Assembly (NCBI RefSeq): GCF_027945075.1
Contig: NZ_CP116034.1
Coordinates: forward strand, 434,001-498,000
Reading direction: 5' to 3'
DNA: 64,000 nt
Source of the DNA: Chryseobacterium sp. CY350
Lineage (GTDB): Bacteria > Bacteroidota > Bacteroidia > Flavobacteriales > Weeksellaceae
Shown piece after piece: positions 9,651-17,057 of this stretch. Every line of letters starts with the position of its first letter. Position 1 is the first letter of the stretch. Both the position numbers and the translations under genes were made by a program. The notes beneath the pieces are model-generated. The model had not been told where the DNA came from, did not search any database, and worked only from the letters and a program-made list of their open reading frames with translations.

Positions 9651-9690
9651 AAACCCTTGTTAATTAAATAATTAGCAAGGGTTTTTTTGT
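9651..9690 (+). terminator. Strong intrinsic terminator, orphaned (tRNA-type position)
   Basis: AAACCCTTG at 9651-9659 pairs with CAAGGGTTT at 9676-9684. The stem extends inward to 16 bp with one mismatch and is followed by a T-run. No gene precedes it except the presumed tRNA-Ser 3' fragment. Confidence 0.85.
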
Positions 9691-9962
9691 TTTTATTAAT
9701 ATCAAAATTATTCATTTATGTATAACGAAAAGGTCAAATTCGGGTACCATAAATAGCTAAAATTCTTAATAAATAAATTTTTAAAAGACTCAATGGAGCG
9801 GTACTTTAGAAGTAATCTAATTGACTTATTCAGTATTTAAACATCTTGTGGAGTGAAGAAGTTAAAATTAGATTAAAACATTTAAAAAGTTTGTTTCTAA
9901 ATAGCCATTGACAATTTTTGCAGATACATCAAGAAAAATGTTCTTAGCTAGAAACCAACACT
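9691..9962. other. Intergenic stretch, nothing recognised
   Basis: Chromosomal flank between the orphan terminator and the next (minus-strand) gene. AT-rich, no ORF, RNA or clear promoter seen. Confidence 0.4.
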
Positions 9963-10460
9963 TTAAGAAATCTTATTTAGAAATCTTTTTTTTATTTCTT
10001 CTTTTATGTAATGTTCATCATCTCTATCTAAAAATCCCAGAGGTGCGTAATCGGTATATTTCTTTTTAAAATCTGAGGCTATTTTATGATAAACGTTATC
10101 CTTCTTAATGTATGGCGAATGGTATCTGTTTATTTTATCAAAATCTCTTTCAATATCATTGAAAAAAATTTTAAAGTAGCTTTTGTCATTGATTTCTTTT
10201 TTCCACCTGATAAGCCAGTTAATCTGACTTGCAATGGTATTAGTATTGTCGGGATATCTTAGCTCTTGCCTTAAGAAGAAACGAGGATTTTGATCCTTAA
10301 ATGTAAATATAAGGTCATAATTTTTACCCATTCTTTCGTTAAAATCTGAAAGATTAAGCTGAGCCATTTTTAGAATTTCTGCATTTTTTTCGATTATTTG
10401 CTCAGAGATGTCTTTTTCGATTACTATTATACCCACAAAAAATATTTTAACTGAAGACAA
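9963..10460 (-). CDS. Hypothetical protein, start uncertain
   Basis: No family recognised. The frame opens with a TTG at 10460; the first in-frame ATG is 31 codons later (10367), beginning MAQLNLSDFNERMGKNYD. From there the composition is protein-like: mixed alpha/beta, then a Lys/Asp-rich helical C-terminus ending KKRFLNKIS. No signal peptide or membrane segment. An opposing 62-codon frame (10408-10596, plus strand) overlaps its 5' end and also looks protein-like, so part of this locus may be a decayed gene. It lies just beyond the probable attachment site and may be strain-specific. Confidence 0.5.
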   Translation of the reverse strand: MSSVKIFFVGIIVIEKDISEQIIEKNAEILKMAQLNLSDFNERMGKNYDLIFTFKDQNPRFFLRQELRYPDNTNTIASQINWLIRWKKEINDKSYFKIFFNDIERDFDKINRYHSPYIKKDNVYHKIASDFKKKYTDYAPLGFLDRDDEHYIKEEIKKRFLNKIS

Positions 10461-10760
10461 ATATACTGAAGAATTTTCTTCTTGGTTTACAGATTTTAAA
10501 GTAGATAAAAAGTCAAATGACTATTTAGTTATGACTTTATATCAAAGCATAAAGTATTCAAGCATGACGTATCAGTTTTTCTGTAGTTTAAAATAATGTA
10601 TAGGTAAACAAATCACACGCTTAACATTTTATAGAGACTGTCGGTTTCTTAGAAATCTACTACTTTTATCAACGGAAAAATATTTTTGTATTTCTGAACG
10701 GATTGAATCACACCAGCTAACAGTCTTTACAAATGATAAATTAAAAATGTATAATCTTTT

Positions 10761-11885
10761 TTATTTAATGTAATCAAGTACATTTTTCTTTTCTAAAGTG
10801 AAAGTTGCTTTAGATGCAGTTTCTATAGTGACGGATGAATTGCTGTCAAGTAATGTCTTCACTATACAAAAAGTTTCCGAACTGACCTTAGAAACATCAA
10901 TTTGATTAACTTTTACAATTTTTTCATTTAGACTCAATGCAGATAATTGAGGAATTTGTAATTTGTTGACGATGATCAAAGCGTCTTTCACAGGTGCTAA
11001 AGAGATCCCGAAAGATGAGTATTCTGGTAAACCTCCATTTGGATATAGCATAATATTTTTATGAATAAAGTCAAGCTGAACCTCGTAGTTTTTCATAAAT
11101 CTGGTTCCTAAAAGGTTTCGTGAATCGAAGCTGCTATCCACCATCTGCATTCTTAGATTTGAATTATTAATTTGAACCTCCATTAAATCTACATACTTTT
11201 TTCCTGTGCTTACGCTGCTGATTGATTGAGCTAACATTCCTTCGAAAGTTAAAAACTGATCGTCCCTTACTCGATTATATGAATTTTGATCGAGCGTAAA
11301 TCCCATTGCTGAGCCAGTATCAAAAATATACTGCAAGTTCTGATTTCTAATTTTAACGTTTATCCGTGGGACACCGGTAAAGTCCTCCTCGGAGAATGGA
11401 ATCTGTAGAAAATTTGATGATTTTATGTCATTACTTTGATCAGATATTGTTATTATCTTGTTCATAAAATCAAGTTTCCAAATCTTTCCTTTCATCATGT
11501 TGGCACCAAAAACACCGCTTATTTTTTGACACGCACGAGAACTCATCCAACTGACATCGGCAAAAGAGAAATTTACTTTTTTCAGATCCAGACCTCCTAT
11601 TTGTAGTCTATTTGTAGAGAATACATCCATCTTGGATTTCGAATTGTTTGCATCGATTCCTTCAAATATGATGTTTGTTTTTCTTGCGTCGAGTTTATCC
11701 TGCAATTCAGGTGAAATAATAGTGAATGCTCCGGTATCAAAAATAAATTGATGCTGATCATTTTTGATTTTTACTGCAATCACAATTTTTCCGTCAATTA
11801 ATTCAAAAGGAATTACTGCGGCGTTATAAAATAGAGGAAAAAGTAAGAAGACAATCCTCAAAGAGTGAATTGTGTAAGTTTTCAT
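10761..11885 (-). CDS. Secreted retropepsin-like aspartic protease with two DTG domains
   Basis: I start at ATG 11885; six codons earlier there is only a TTG. The 374-residue product has a signal-like N-terminus (MKTYTIHSLRIVFLLFPL). Two homologous beta domains follow, each with the catalytic motif of retropepsin-like proteases: FDTGAF (Asp50) and FDTGSAMG (Asp189). Because both halves carry their own DTG, it may work as a single-chain pseudo-dimer like pepsin, though bacterial proteins of this class often form dimers. The C-terminal about 90 residues resemble a degenerate PDZ domain, common in this Bacteroidetes family. Substrate unknown; periplasmic or outer-membrane location is inferred. 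Confidence 0.82.
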   Translation of the reverse strand: MKTYTIHSLRIVFLLFPLFYNAAVIPFELIDGKIVIAVKIKNDQHQFIFDTGAFTIISPELQDKLDARKTNIIFEGIDANNSKSKMDVFSTNRLQIGGLDLKKVNFSFADVSWMSSRACQKISGVFGANMMKGKIWKLDFMNKIITISDQSNDIKSSNFLQIPFSEEDFTGVPRINVKIRNQNLQYIFDTGSAMGFTLDQNSYNRVRDDQFLTFEGMLAQSISSVSTGKKYVDLMEVQINNSNLRMQMVDSSFDSRNLLGTRFMKNYEVQLDFIHKNIMLYPNGGLPEYSSFGISLAPVKDALIIVNKLQIPQLSALSLNEKIVKVNQIDVSKVSSETFCIVKTLLDSNSSVTIETASKATFTLEKKNVLDYIK

Positions 11886-12226
11886 TTTCTTGTTTTTGGT
11901 CAAAACAAATATAGGACTTAAAATGAAGACTGCCTTTTAATTAGCGGTGTTAATGCAATATTTTTATGTGCATTACAACGCTTAAACGCTCATTTTGTAT
12001 GATACACAGTCTTATAGTACAAGCATTTTTATCGTCGTTACTATTGTTGAAAGTCTTTCATCTTCCTTAGATCTGCCAATGCAGAAAGAGTTGTCATGTC
12101 CTGCATTTCAACAGGAATCTGTTAAATGAATCAGGTTGCTCATTTGGAAGCTCTGTTTATCAATTTACGAATTTCCTAGACGGTATTAATTTTGCATTTT
12201 TATTTTATCACCAAAAATATTCAAAT
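11886..12226. other. Divergent intergenic region
   Basis: 341 bp between the minus-strand protease and the plus-strand alcohol dehydrogenase. TAATTTTG at 12187-12194 matches the Bacteroidetes -7 consensus TAnnTTTG and would serve the dehydrogenase, whose ATG is 33 bp further on. No TTG at the right distance, and no ORF. Confidence 0.5.
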
Positions 12227-13378
12227 ATGTTAGCAATGAATTTTCGCGGATCTTTCCGCGTGCGTGCAGACCGCAACATGCCGGAGCCGCAAATAGAACA
12301 TCCGGAAGACGCTATTGTGCGGGTTTTGAGATCCTGCATCTGTGGTTCAGATTTACATCTTTATCATGGCCTTGTTCCCGATACGCGTGTGGGAACCACC
12401 TTTGGGCATGAATTCATCGGGGAAGTGGTAGAAATCGGTTCTTCCGTACAAAAACTGAAAGTAGGCGACAAAGTAATGGTGCCTTTCAATATTGCATGTG
12501 GAAAATGTGCTTTCTGTAAACAGGAACTTTTTGGGAACTGCCACGAATCAAATTCAATGGCTACTGCAGTAGGAGGTATCTTCGGCTACTCCCATACGGC
12601 GGGTGGCTTTCAAGGTGGGCAGTCCGAATATGCGCGCGTTCCGTACGCAGACGTGGGACCAACCGTAATTCCTGACTGGATGGATCCTGACGATGCAGTG
12701 CTGCTCACAGATGTCGTTCCCACCGGCTATCAGGCAGCAGAGATGGCTGGTATTCAGAAAGGCGATAACGTAGTAATTTTCGGTGCCGGGCCTATTGGTA
12801 TTATGGCTGCGAAATCTGCGTGGCTTTTCGGTGCGGGTAGAGTGATCGTAATCGACCATCTGGAATACAGGCTTGATTTTGTAGCAAAATATGCACAATG
12901 TGAAGCTTATAATTTTAATAGTATTGGCGACCCGGTTGTGTTTATCAAAACCCAAACTGATTCCATGGGTGCAGATGTCTGTATAGATGCTGTGGGTTGC
13001 GAAGCAAAAGGAAATTTGACCAACACGGTTCTCGGAACGAAGCTGCTTTTGCAGGGTGGCTCTACAACCGCACTTCATTGGGCAATTAATGCCGTGAAAA
13101 AAGGAGGTATAGTGTCAATTGTAGGTGTTTACGGCCCGATAGATGCATTGGTGCCAATAGGAAATATAGTGAATAAAGGAATTACGATTCGTGCAAATCA
13201 GGCCGCTGTAAAACGCCACTTGCCCAAGCTCATTGAGCATGTGAAAAACGGAGTTCTGGACCCTAAACAAATCATTACCCATCGAGTTCCGCTGGAAGAA
13301 GTGGCAGACGCTTATCATATATTTTCACGAAAGCTTGACGGCTGCATAAAGACAGTGCTTATTCCGCCAACCGCATAA
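12227..13378 (+). CDS. Zinc-dependent alcohol dehydrogenase (MDR superfamily, Tdh/FDH-like)
   Basis: A 383-residue medium-chain dehydrogenase. Catalytic zinc ligands: Cys39 (CGSD) and His61-Glu62 (GHE). Structural zinc: Cys91, Cys94, Cys97 and Cys105 (CGKCAFC...C). The NAD(P)-binding Rossmann motif GAGPIG is at 186-191, followed by IDHLEYR, whose acidic residue suggests NAD preference. The length and the insertion around 230-285 match the glutathione-independent formaldehyde dehydrogenase-like branch of COG1063. Substrate cannot be told. The next gene starts 28 bp later and shares its terminator, so the two form an operon. An ATG three codons downstream (12236) is an alternative start. Confidence 0.9.
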   Translation: MLAMNFRGSFRVRADRNMPEPQIEHPEDAIVRVLRSCICGSDLHLYHGLVPDTRVGTTFGHEFIGEVVEIGSSVQKLKVGDKVMVPFNIACGKCAFCKQELFGNCHESNSMATAVGGIFGYSHTAGGFQGGQSEYARVPYADVGPTVIPDWMDPDDAVLLTDVVPTGYQAAEMAGIQKGDNVVIFGAGPIGIMAAKSAWLFGAGRVIVIDHLEYRLDFVAKYAQCEAYNFNSIGDPVVFIKTQTDSMGADVCIDAVGCEAKGNLTNTVLGTKLLLQGGSTTALHWAINAVKKGGIVSIVGVYGPIDALVPIGNIVNKGITIRANQAAVKRHLPKLIEHVKNGVLDPKQIITHRVPLEEVADAYHIFSRKLDGCIKTVLIPPTA

Positions 13379-13406
13379 CGAGTTTTAACTAAAAAAATAT
13401 TACGAC

Positions 13407-13928
13407 ATGCTTACAGACGAAACAAAGCCTTCCGATTTTAAAAAAAGTCAACAGGCAGATTATACTCATATAAAAGGTTGGGGAATAGATGCCGATTCGA
13501 AAAACGACCCCACCTATCCTATAAAAAAACGTACTAATGAAGAACATGAAGGTTACACGTGGGAACGGCCCGCACTACAGACCCAAGAAGTTGAGATTTT
13601 AAAGTCCGTTGAACGTCCGAACTTAACTGCTGTTTTTGGTACTGCTTCACCACCGGAAGGTATCAACGGAGCCATCAGAAAATTTGCTTTTCGCTACAGT
13701 GAATCTAGCTATGGCAGATGGCTTCCACTTGTACTTGCTGACCGTGTAGGTGCAGTTGAAGGTATTATTGAGGATTTAAAAAAAGGATATGTGCCCAATA
13801 TCTTCGCAGAGCGCGGCTGGGGAGCTGAATGGAAGTACAATAAAAAGAATTTTCTTTTGAAAATTGCCGTTGTAGGTGCAGTGACAGCAGTCGCCTTTAC
13901 CTTAATATCATCAAAAAGAAAAAAATAA
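13407..13928 (+). CDS. Hypothetical protein with one C-terminal membrane helix
   Basis: No known domain recognised. The 173-residue protein has a polar N-terminus (1-65), a central segment with FAFRYSESSYGRWLPLVLADRVGAVEG, and a hydrophobic helix near the C-terminus (about 149-166, LKIAVVGAVTAVAFTLI) followed by SSKRKK, so it is probably a tail-anchored inner-membrane protein with its bulk in the cytoplasm. It is co-transcribed with the zinc dehydrogenase and may tether or assist it; that is inference from position only. Confidence 0.7.
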   Translation: MLTDETKPSDFKKSQQADYTHIKGWGIDADSKNDPTYPIKKRTNEEHEGYTWERPALQTQEVEILKSVERPNLTAVFGTASPPEGINGAIRKFAFRYSESSYGRWLPLVLADRVGAVEGIIEDLKKGYVPNIFAERGWGAEWKYNKKNFLLKIAVVGAVTAVAFTLISSKRKK

Positions 13929-13944
13929 TAATTAATCTATTTAT

Positions 13945-13968
13945 GGTCGGGATTTCCCGACCTTTTTT
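13945..13968 (+). terminator. Intrinsic terminator of the dehydrogenase operon
   Basis: GGTCGGGA (13945-13952), loop TT, TCCCGACC (13955-13962), then six T residues. Confidence 0.92.
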
Positions 13969-14031
13969 GGCTCTAATAACTTTACTATAATACTTGTTAC
14001 AAAACGGCAAGGATATTGAGTGATTTCTGAA

Positions 14032-14100
14032 ATGTGATTTGAATCACATATAAATAGTGATTTTAATCCTCTTTTTAAAAGAATAAGATAGCCACCTTTG
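14032..14100 (+). promoter_or_regulatory. Tandem CRP-type sites plus -7 element of the DJ-1/PfpI gene
   Basis: ATGTGATTTGAATCACAT (14032-14049) is a perfect palindrome around TGTGA-N6-TCACA, the classic CRP recognition sequence. A degenerate second copy (AGTGATTTTAATCCTC, 14056-14071; 11 of 16 positions agree) lies 23 bp downstream. The probable -7 element CACCTTTG is at 14093-14100. The degenerate copy ends 22 bp before the -7 element, the same spacing found at three other Crp/Fnr-type sites in this window. Activation by a Crp/Fnr protein is the likely role. Confidence 0.6.
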
Positions 14101-14123
14101 CATTACAAATTAAATAAAAATAA

Positions 14124-14801
14124 ATGAGTAAAAAAGTTTTATTCGTGCTTACGAGTCACGACAAATTGGGAGATACCGGTAATAAAACCGGATTTTGGAC
14201 AGAAGAATTAGCAGCCCCTTACTATGCATTATCTGATAAAGAAGTAGAAATTACTTTGGCATCACCAAAAGGAGGCCATCCACCGATTGATCCTAAAAGT
14301 GAAGAACCTTCATCGCAGACCGATGCTACTCGCAGAATGGATAATGATGAGCTATTACAGGATAAATTAAAAAATACACACCAATTATCAGAAGTCAAAA
14401 GTGAAGATTATGATGCCGTGTTTTATCCTGGTGGTCATGGTCCGTTGTGGGATTTGGCTGAAGATAAAGTTTCACAACAACTTATTGTTGATTTTTATAC
14501 CAATAGTAAACCTGTCGCATTTGTATGCCATGCTCCCGGAGTTTTGAAGGATGTAAAGATAAATGGCGAGTATCTGGTAAAAGGGAAAAATGTAACTGGA
14601 TTCACCAATACTGAGGAAGAGGCGGTACAGTTAACTGATGTTGTTCCTTTTTTGGTTGAAGATATGCTGAAAAAGAATGGTGGTGTGTACAGTAAGATCG
14701 AAGACTGGAGTCCTTATGCGATAGTTGACGGAATATTAGTAACGGGACAAAATCCTGCGTCTTCCGAAAAGGTGGCAGAGGAACTTTTGAAACTTATTTA
14801 G
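14124..14801 (+). CDS. DJ-1/PfpI superfamily protein (Hsp31/glyoxalase III-like)
   Basis: A 225-residue class I glutamine-amidotransferase-like protein. The nucleophile elbow FVCHAPG places Cys135 next to His136. FWTEE near residues 24-28 supplies the conserved acidic residue of the Hsp31-type pocket, and the YPGGHGPLWD loop (101-110) completes the site. Members of this branch act as glutathione-independent methylglyoxal hydratases (glyoxalase III) or redox chaperones; which applies here cannot be told. It is a single-gene unit with its own promoter sites upstream and a terminator downstream. The promoter suggests catabolite or respiratory control. Confidence 0.88.
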   Translation: MSKKVLFVLTSHDKLGDTGNKTGFWTEELAAPYYALSDKEVEITLASPKGGHPPIDPKSEEPSSQTDATRRMDNDELLQDKLKNTHQLSEVKSEDYDAVFYPGGHGPLWDLAEDKVSQQLIVDFYTNSKPVAFVCHAPGVLKDVKINGEYLVKGKNVTGFTNTEEEAVQLTDVVPFLVEDMLKKNGGVYSKIEDWSPYAIVDGILVTGQNPASSEKVAEELLKLI

Positions 14802-14828
14802 AAAAATTCCACATAATAATTTATTAGG

Positions 14829-14852
14829 AAAGCGGCTAAAGCCGCTTTTTTT
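14829..14852 (+). terminator. Intrinsic terminator of the DJ-1/PfpI gene
   Basis: AAAGCGGCT (14829-14837), loop AA, AGCCGCTTT (14840-14848), with a T-run to about 14852. Confidence 0.93.
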
Positions 14853-15181
14853 AATTTACATACTTTCTTTTCTGTTACTTATTAATAGATAATCTTTCGT
14901 CTTCATGCTGTCTGTAGGTTTAGGTTGAAATTTCTATTGGCATAACAGAGAATATTTCGAACAGTTAAAGTGTTAAATATGACTCCAAACGAAGTTTATG
15001 AATATATCCTTATTGTTAATATAAAAATAGGATAGCCGTTCCCAAGCAAGATCATCAAATATTTTCACAAGCAGTTTTTATAATTTTTAGAAAATCCTGA
15101 ATAGGAATGTCACACAGAACCTATACAGTTAAAGTAAAGATATATTTCAATATGCTATCAGGGATAATTTTTTTTTGGAAG
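14853..15181. other. Intergenic stretch, nothing recognised
   Basis: 329 bp between convergent genes after the terminator. No ORF or RNA signature seen. Confidence 0.4.
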
Positions 15182-15778
15182 CTACTTGACTTTAACAAAC
15201 TTAGAATCCTTCACAAAAAATCGCAAAGGTAAACTGGCATGTTCCTGTGCATAGGCAATACCGATTCTTGGTACGGTGCTTACCTGGGATGTATGGAAGG
15301 AAATTGCACGATCTTCAATCCAGATGCGATCTCCTGTCAGGATATCTTTATTAAAAGAAGAGTCGATTCCCAGAGCCTTGGTCACTGATCCGGGACCGGA
15401 AGAAATAGCCTTCTGATCTGCCGGCATTTTTCTTCTCATTTCCATGATCTCCAGGCCTTCAAGTGGTTCGATGCTTCTGATGAGAACACATTGCGGATCG
15501 TCTTTTACCGATGTAACTACATTCAGCAGGAAATGGATACCGTAGCAGAGGTACACGTAAGCAACGCCTCCTTCAATGTACATGGTTTCCGTTCGCGGCG
15601 TCCGGCGGTTTCCATAGGCGTGAGAAGCTTTGTCGAGAGTACCGAAATATGCTTCTGTTTCTACAATAATACCTGAAGTGATGCCATCATCTGTTCGGGT
15701 ACAAAGTATTTTTCCCAGTAAATCTTTTGCTAAAAATTCAGCACTCGGATTTGTATAATATGATGATGATAATTTCAT
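15182..15778 (-). CDS. mpg: DNA-3-methyladenine glycosylase (AAG/MPG family)
   Basis: A 198-residue alkylpurine DNA glycosylase of the human AAG type. VETEAY (39-44) holds the general base Glu42 and the intercalating-loop Tyr44. SHAYGNRRTPR (52-62) supplies the His and Arg residues of the pocket. YVYLCYGIHF corresponds to the intercalating-tyrosine strand, and CVLIRSIEPLEG and SGPGSVTKALGI are further family motifs. It removes 3-methyladenine, hypoxanthine and related bases in base-excision repair. It is complete and of normal length. The serine hydrolase upstream on the same strand ends 22 bp before this start, so the two may share a transcript, but the functions look unrelated. Confidence 0.93.
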   Translation of the reverse strand: MKLSSSYYTNPSAEFLAKDLLGKILCTRTDDGITSGIIVETEAYFGTLDKASHAYGNRRTPRTETMYIEGGVAYVYLCYGIHFLLNVVTSVKDDPQCVLIRSIEPLEGLEIMEMRRKMPADQKAISSGPGSVTKALGIDSSFNKDILTGDRIWIEDRAISFHTSQVSTVPRIGIAYAQEHASLPLRFFVKDSKFVKVK

Positions 15779-15800
15779 GATTTTGCAGGATTATTTATTA

Positions 15801-16841
15801 TTATTCTTTAGAAAAGCTGTATTTCTGATCTTTCAATATGGCTGAAATTGCATCTGACAGTTCAAAAAGTTTTCCGTTGTGGTTATTTCCTAATAAGATG
15901 ACCGTGAACTGTTCATTTAAATCAGAAACTAATATCGCTTCATAACTTCCGGCTCTTCCATCGTGTGAATGCGCGGTTAACTTTTCATTATTAAAGGTCG
16001 CTTTTCCCAGTGCTGATTGAGTTTTTGGCAAATTAAATTGTTGTCCGAGCTCATAGACAGATTTAGAACTCATTATCTTGTTTTTGTGAAGATAATCTGT
16101 CCATTTTAAAAGATCTACCGTTGTTAAATAGGTTCCTCCGGTTATGTCTAGATCAGCTTTATCCGGAACTAAATCATTATTAAATCCGCGGGCAATATTT
16201 TCTTCATTTTCGAATGGTGTCAGAATCGAGGAATTCATTTCACAAGGTTTAAATATGAATTTTTCAGCGTACTTTTTAATAGGCATTCCTGTTATTCTTT
16301 CCACAATAAACTGTCTCAGGAAAATGTTATTGTTATTATAGTCATAACGTGTGCCGGGTTTAAAATCAAGCGTGTCAACGAGCATTAAACCATCAAAAAG
16401 GTCTTTGTCATTTTTAATCTTTTTCCAGTTGACATTAGGGATTCCACTGGTATATTGCAACAGATCTTTGATGCGAACCTCATTAGCCCATTTGGGTAAT
16501 TCTGGAATAAATTTAGAGACTTTGTCAGTTAATTGTAGTTTGCCTTTTTCTTTCAAATGCATGATTGCAGCGGCACTGAATTCTTTGGTTATTGAGCCAA
16601 TATTAAAACGATAGTCGAGCGTTAATTTTTTAGTTTTTGAAGCATCGGTAAATCCAAAAGAAGTATGATAAATAATTTTATTATTTTTTGAGACGAGCAC
16701 ATTTCCATTAAAGAAACCGGCCTGATGTGACCTTTTCATAAGAGAATCAATTTGATTAATCTTCTCCGATTGCGCGAATATGCTATGAACGGAAAGTAAG
16801 AAAATCACAAAAATGGAGAATAGTTTTTTAGAATGTTTCAT
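15801..16841 (-). CDS. Secreted serine hydrolase (class C beta-lactamase / DD-peptidase fold)
   Basis: A 346-residue protein with a signal peptide (MKHSKKLFSIFVIFLLSVHS, cut near IFAQ). Active-site motifs of the class C / Pfam Beta-lactamase family: SITK (Ser83-Lys86) and YNN (Tyr168-Asn170), and a SHDG motif near residue 290 replacing KTG. Such periplasmic esterases or peptidases of the 'serine hydrolase' type act on peptidoglycan-like peptides or small esters and need not be lactamases. Complete and of normal length. It lies upstream of the DNA glycosylase on the same strand. Confidence 0.88.
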   Translation of the reverse strand: MKHSKKLFSIFVIFLLSVHSIFAQSEKINQIDSLMKRSHQAGFFNGNVLVSKNNKIIYHTSFGFTDASKTKKLTLDYRFNIGSITKEFSAAAIMHLKEKGKLQLTDKVSKFIPELPKWANEVRIKDLLQYTSGIPNVNWKKIKNDKDLFDGLMLVDTLDFKPGTRYDYNNNNIFLRQFIVERITGMPIKKYAEKFIFKPCEMNSSILTPFENEENIARGFNNDLVPDKADLDITGGTYLTTVDLLKWTDYLHKNKIMSSKSVYELGQQFNLPKTQSALGKATFNNEKLTAHSHDGRAGSYEAILVSDLNEQFTVILLGNNHNGKLFELSDAISAILKDQKYSFSKE

Positions 16842-17009
16842 ATTTAAATAGGTATGCTTATTAAGAACTGAATTATCTTACCATACAAAGATATGCTTAT
16901 TTTAATACTATGCAATACAAAGTAGTGGAAAATTTATTTTTACTACTTGGGGGTGTCCTAATGTTCCCATTAAGAAAGAAGCCATATATAATTTCCGGTT
17001 GAGAATAAA

Positions 17010-17036
17010 AAAGAAGGCCTTCAAAAGCCTCCTTTA
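17010..17036 (-). terminator. Probable terminator of the large lipoprotein gene
   Basis: On the minus strand, AAGGAGGC and GCCTTCTT arms enclose TTTTGAAG and are followed by six T residues. The stem is imperfect. Confidence 0.5.
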
Positions 17037-17057
17037 CAGTAACAATTTTTATCACCA

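Noticed and set aside
12554-13078. Long minus-strand frame inside the zinc dehydrogenase gene
   Set aside because: Antisense shadow of a conserved enzyme. Residue content (many His, Cys, Arg) is that of a reversed coding frame.
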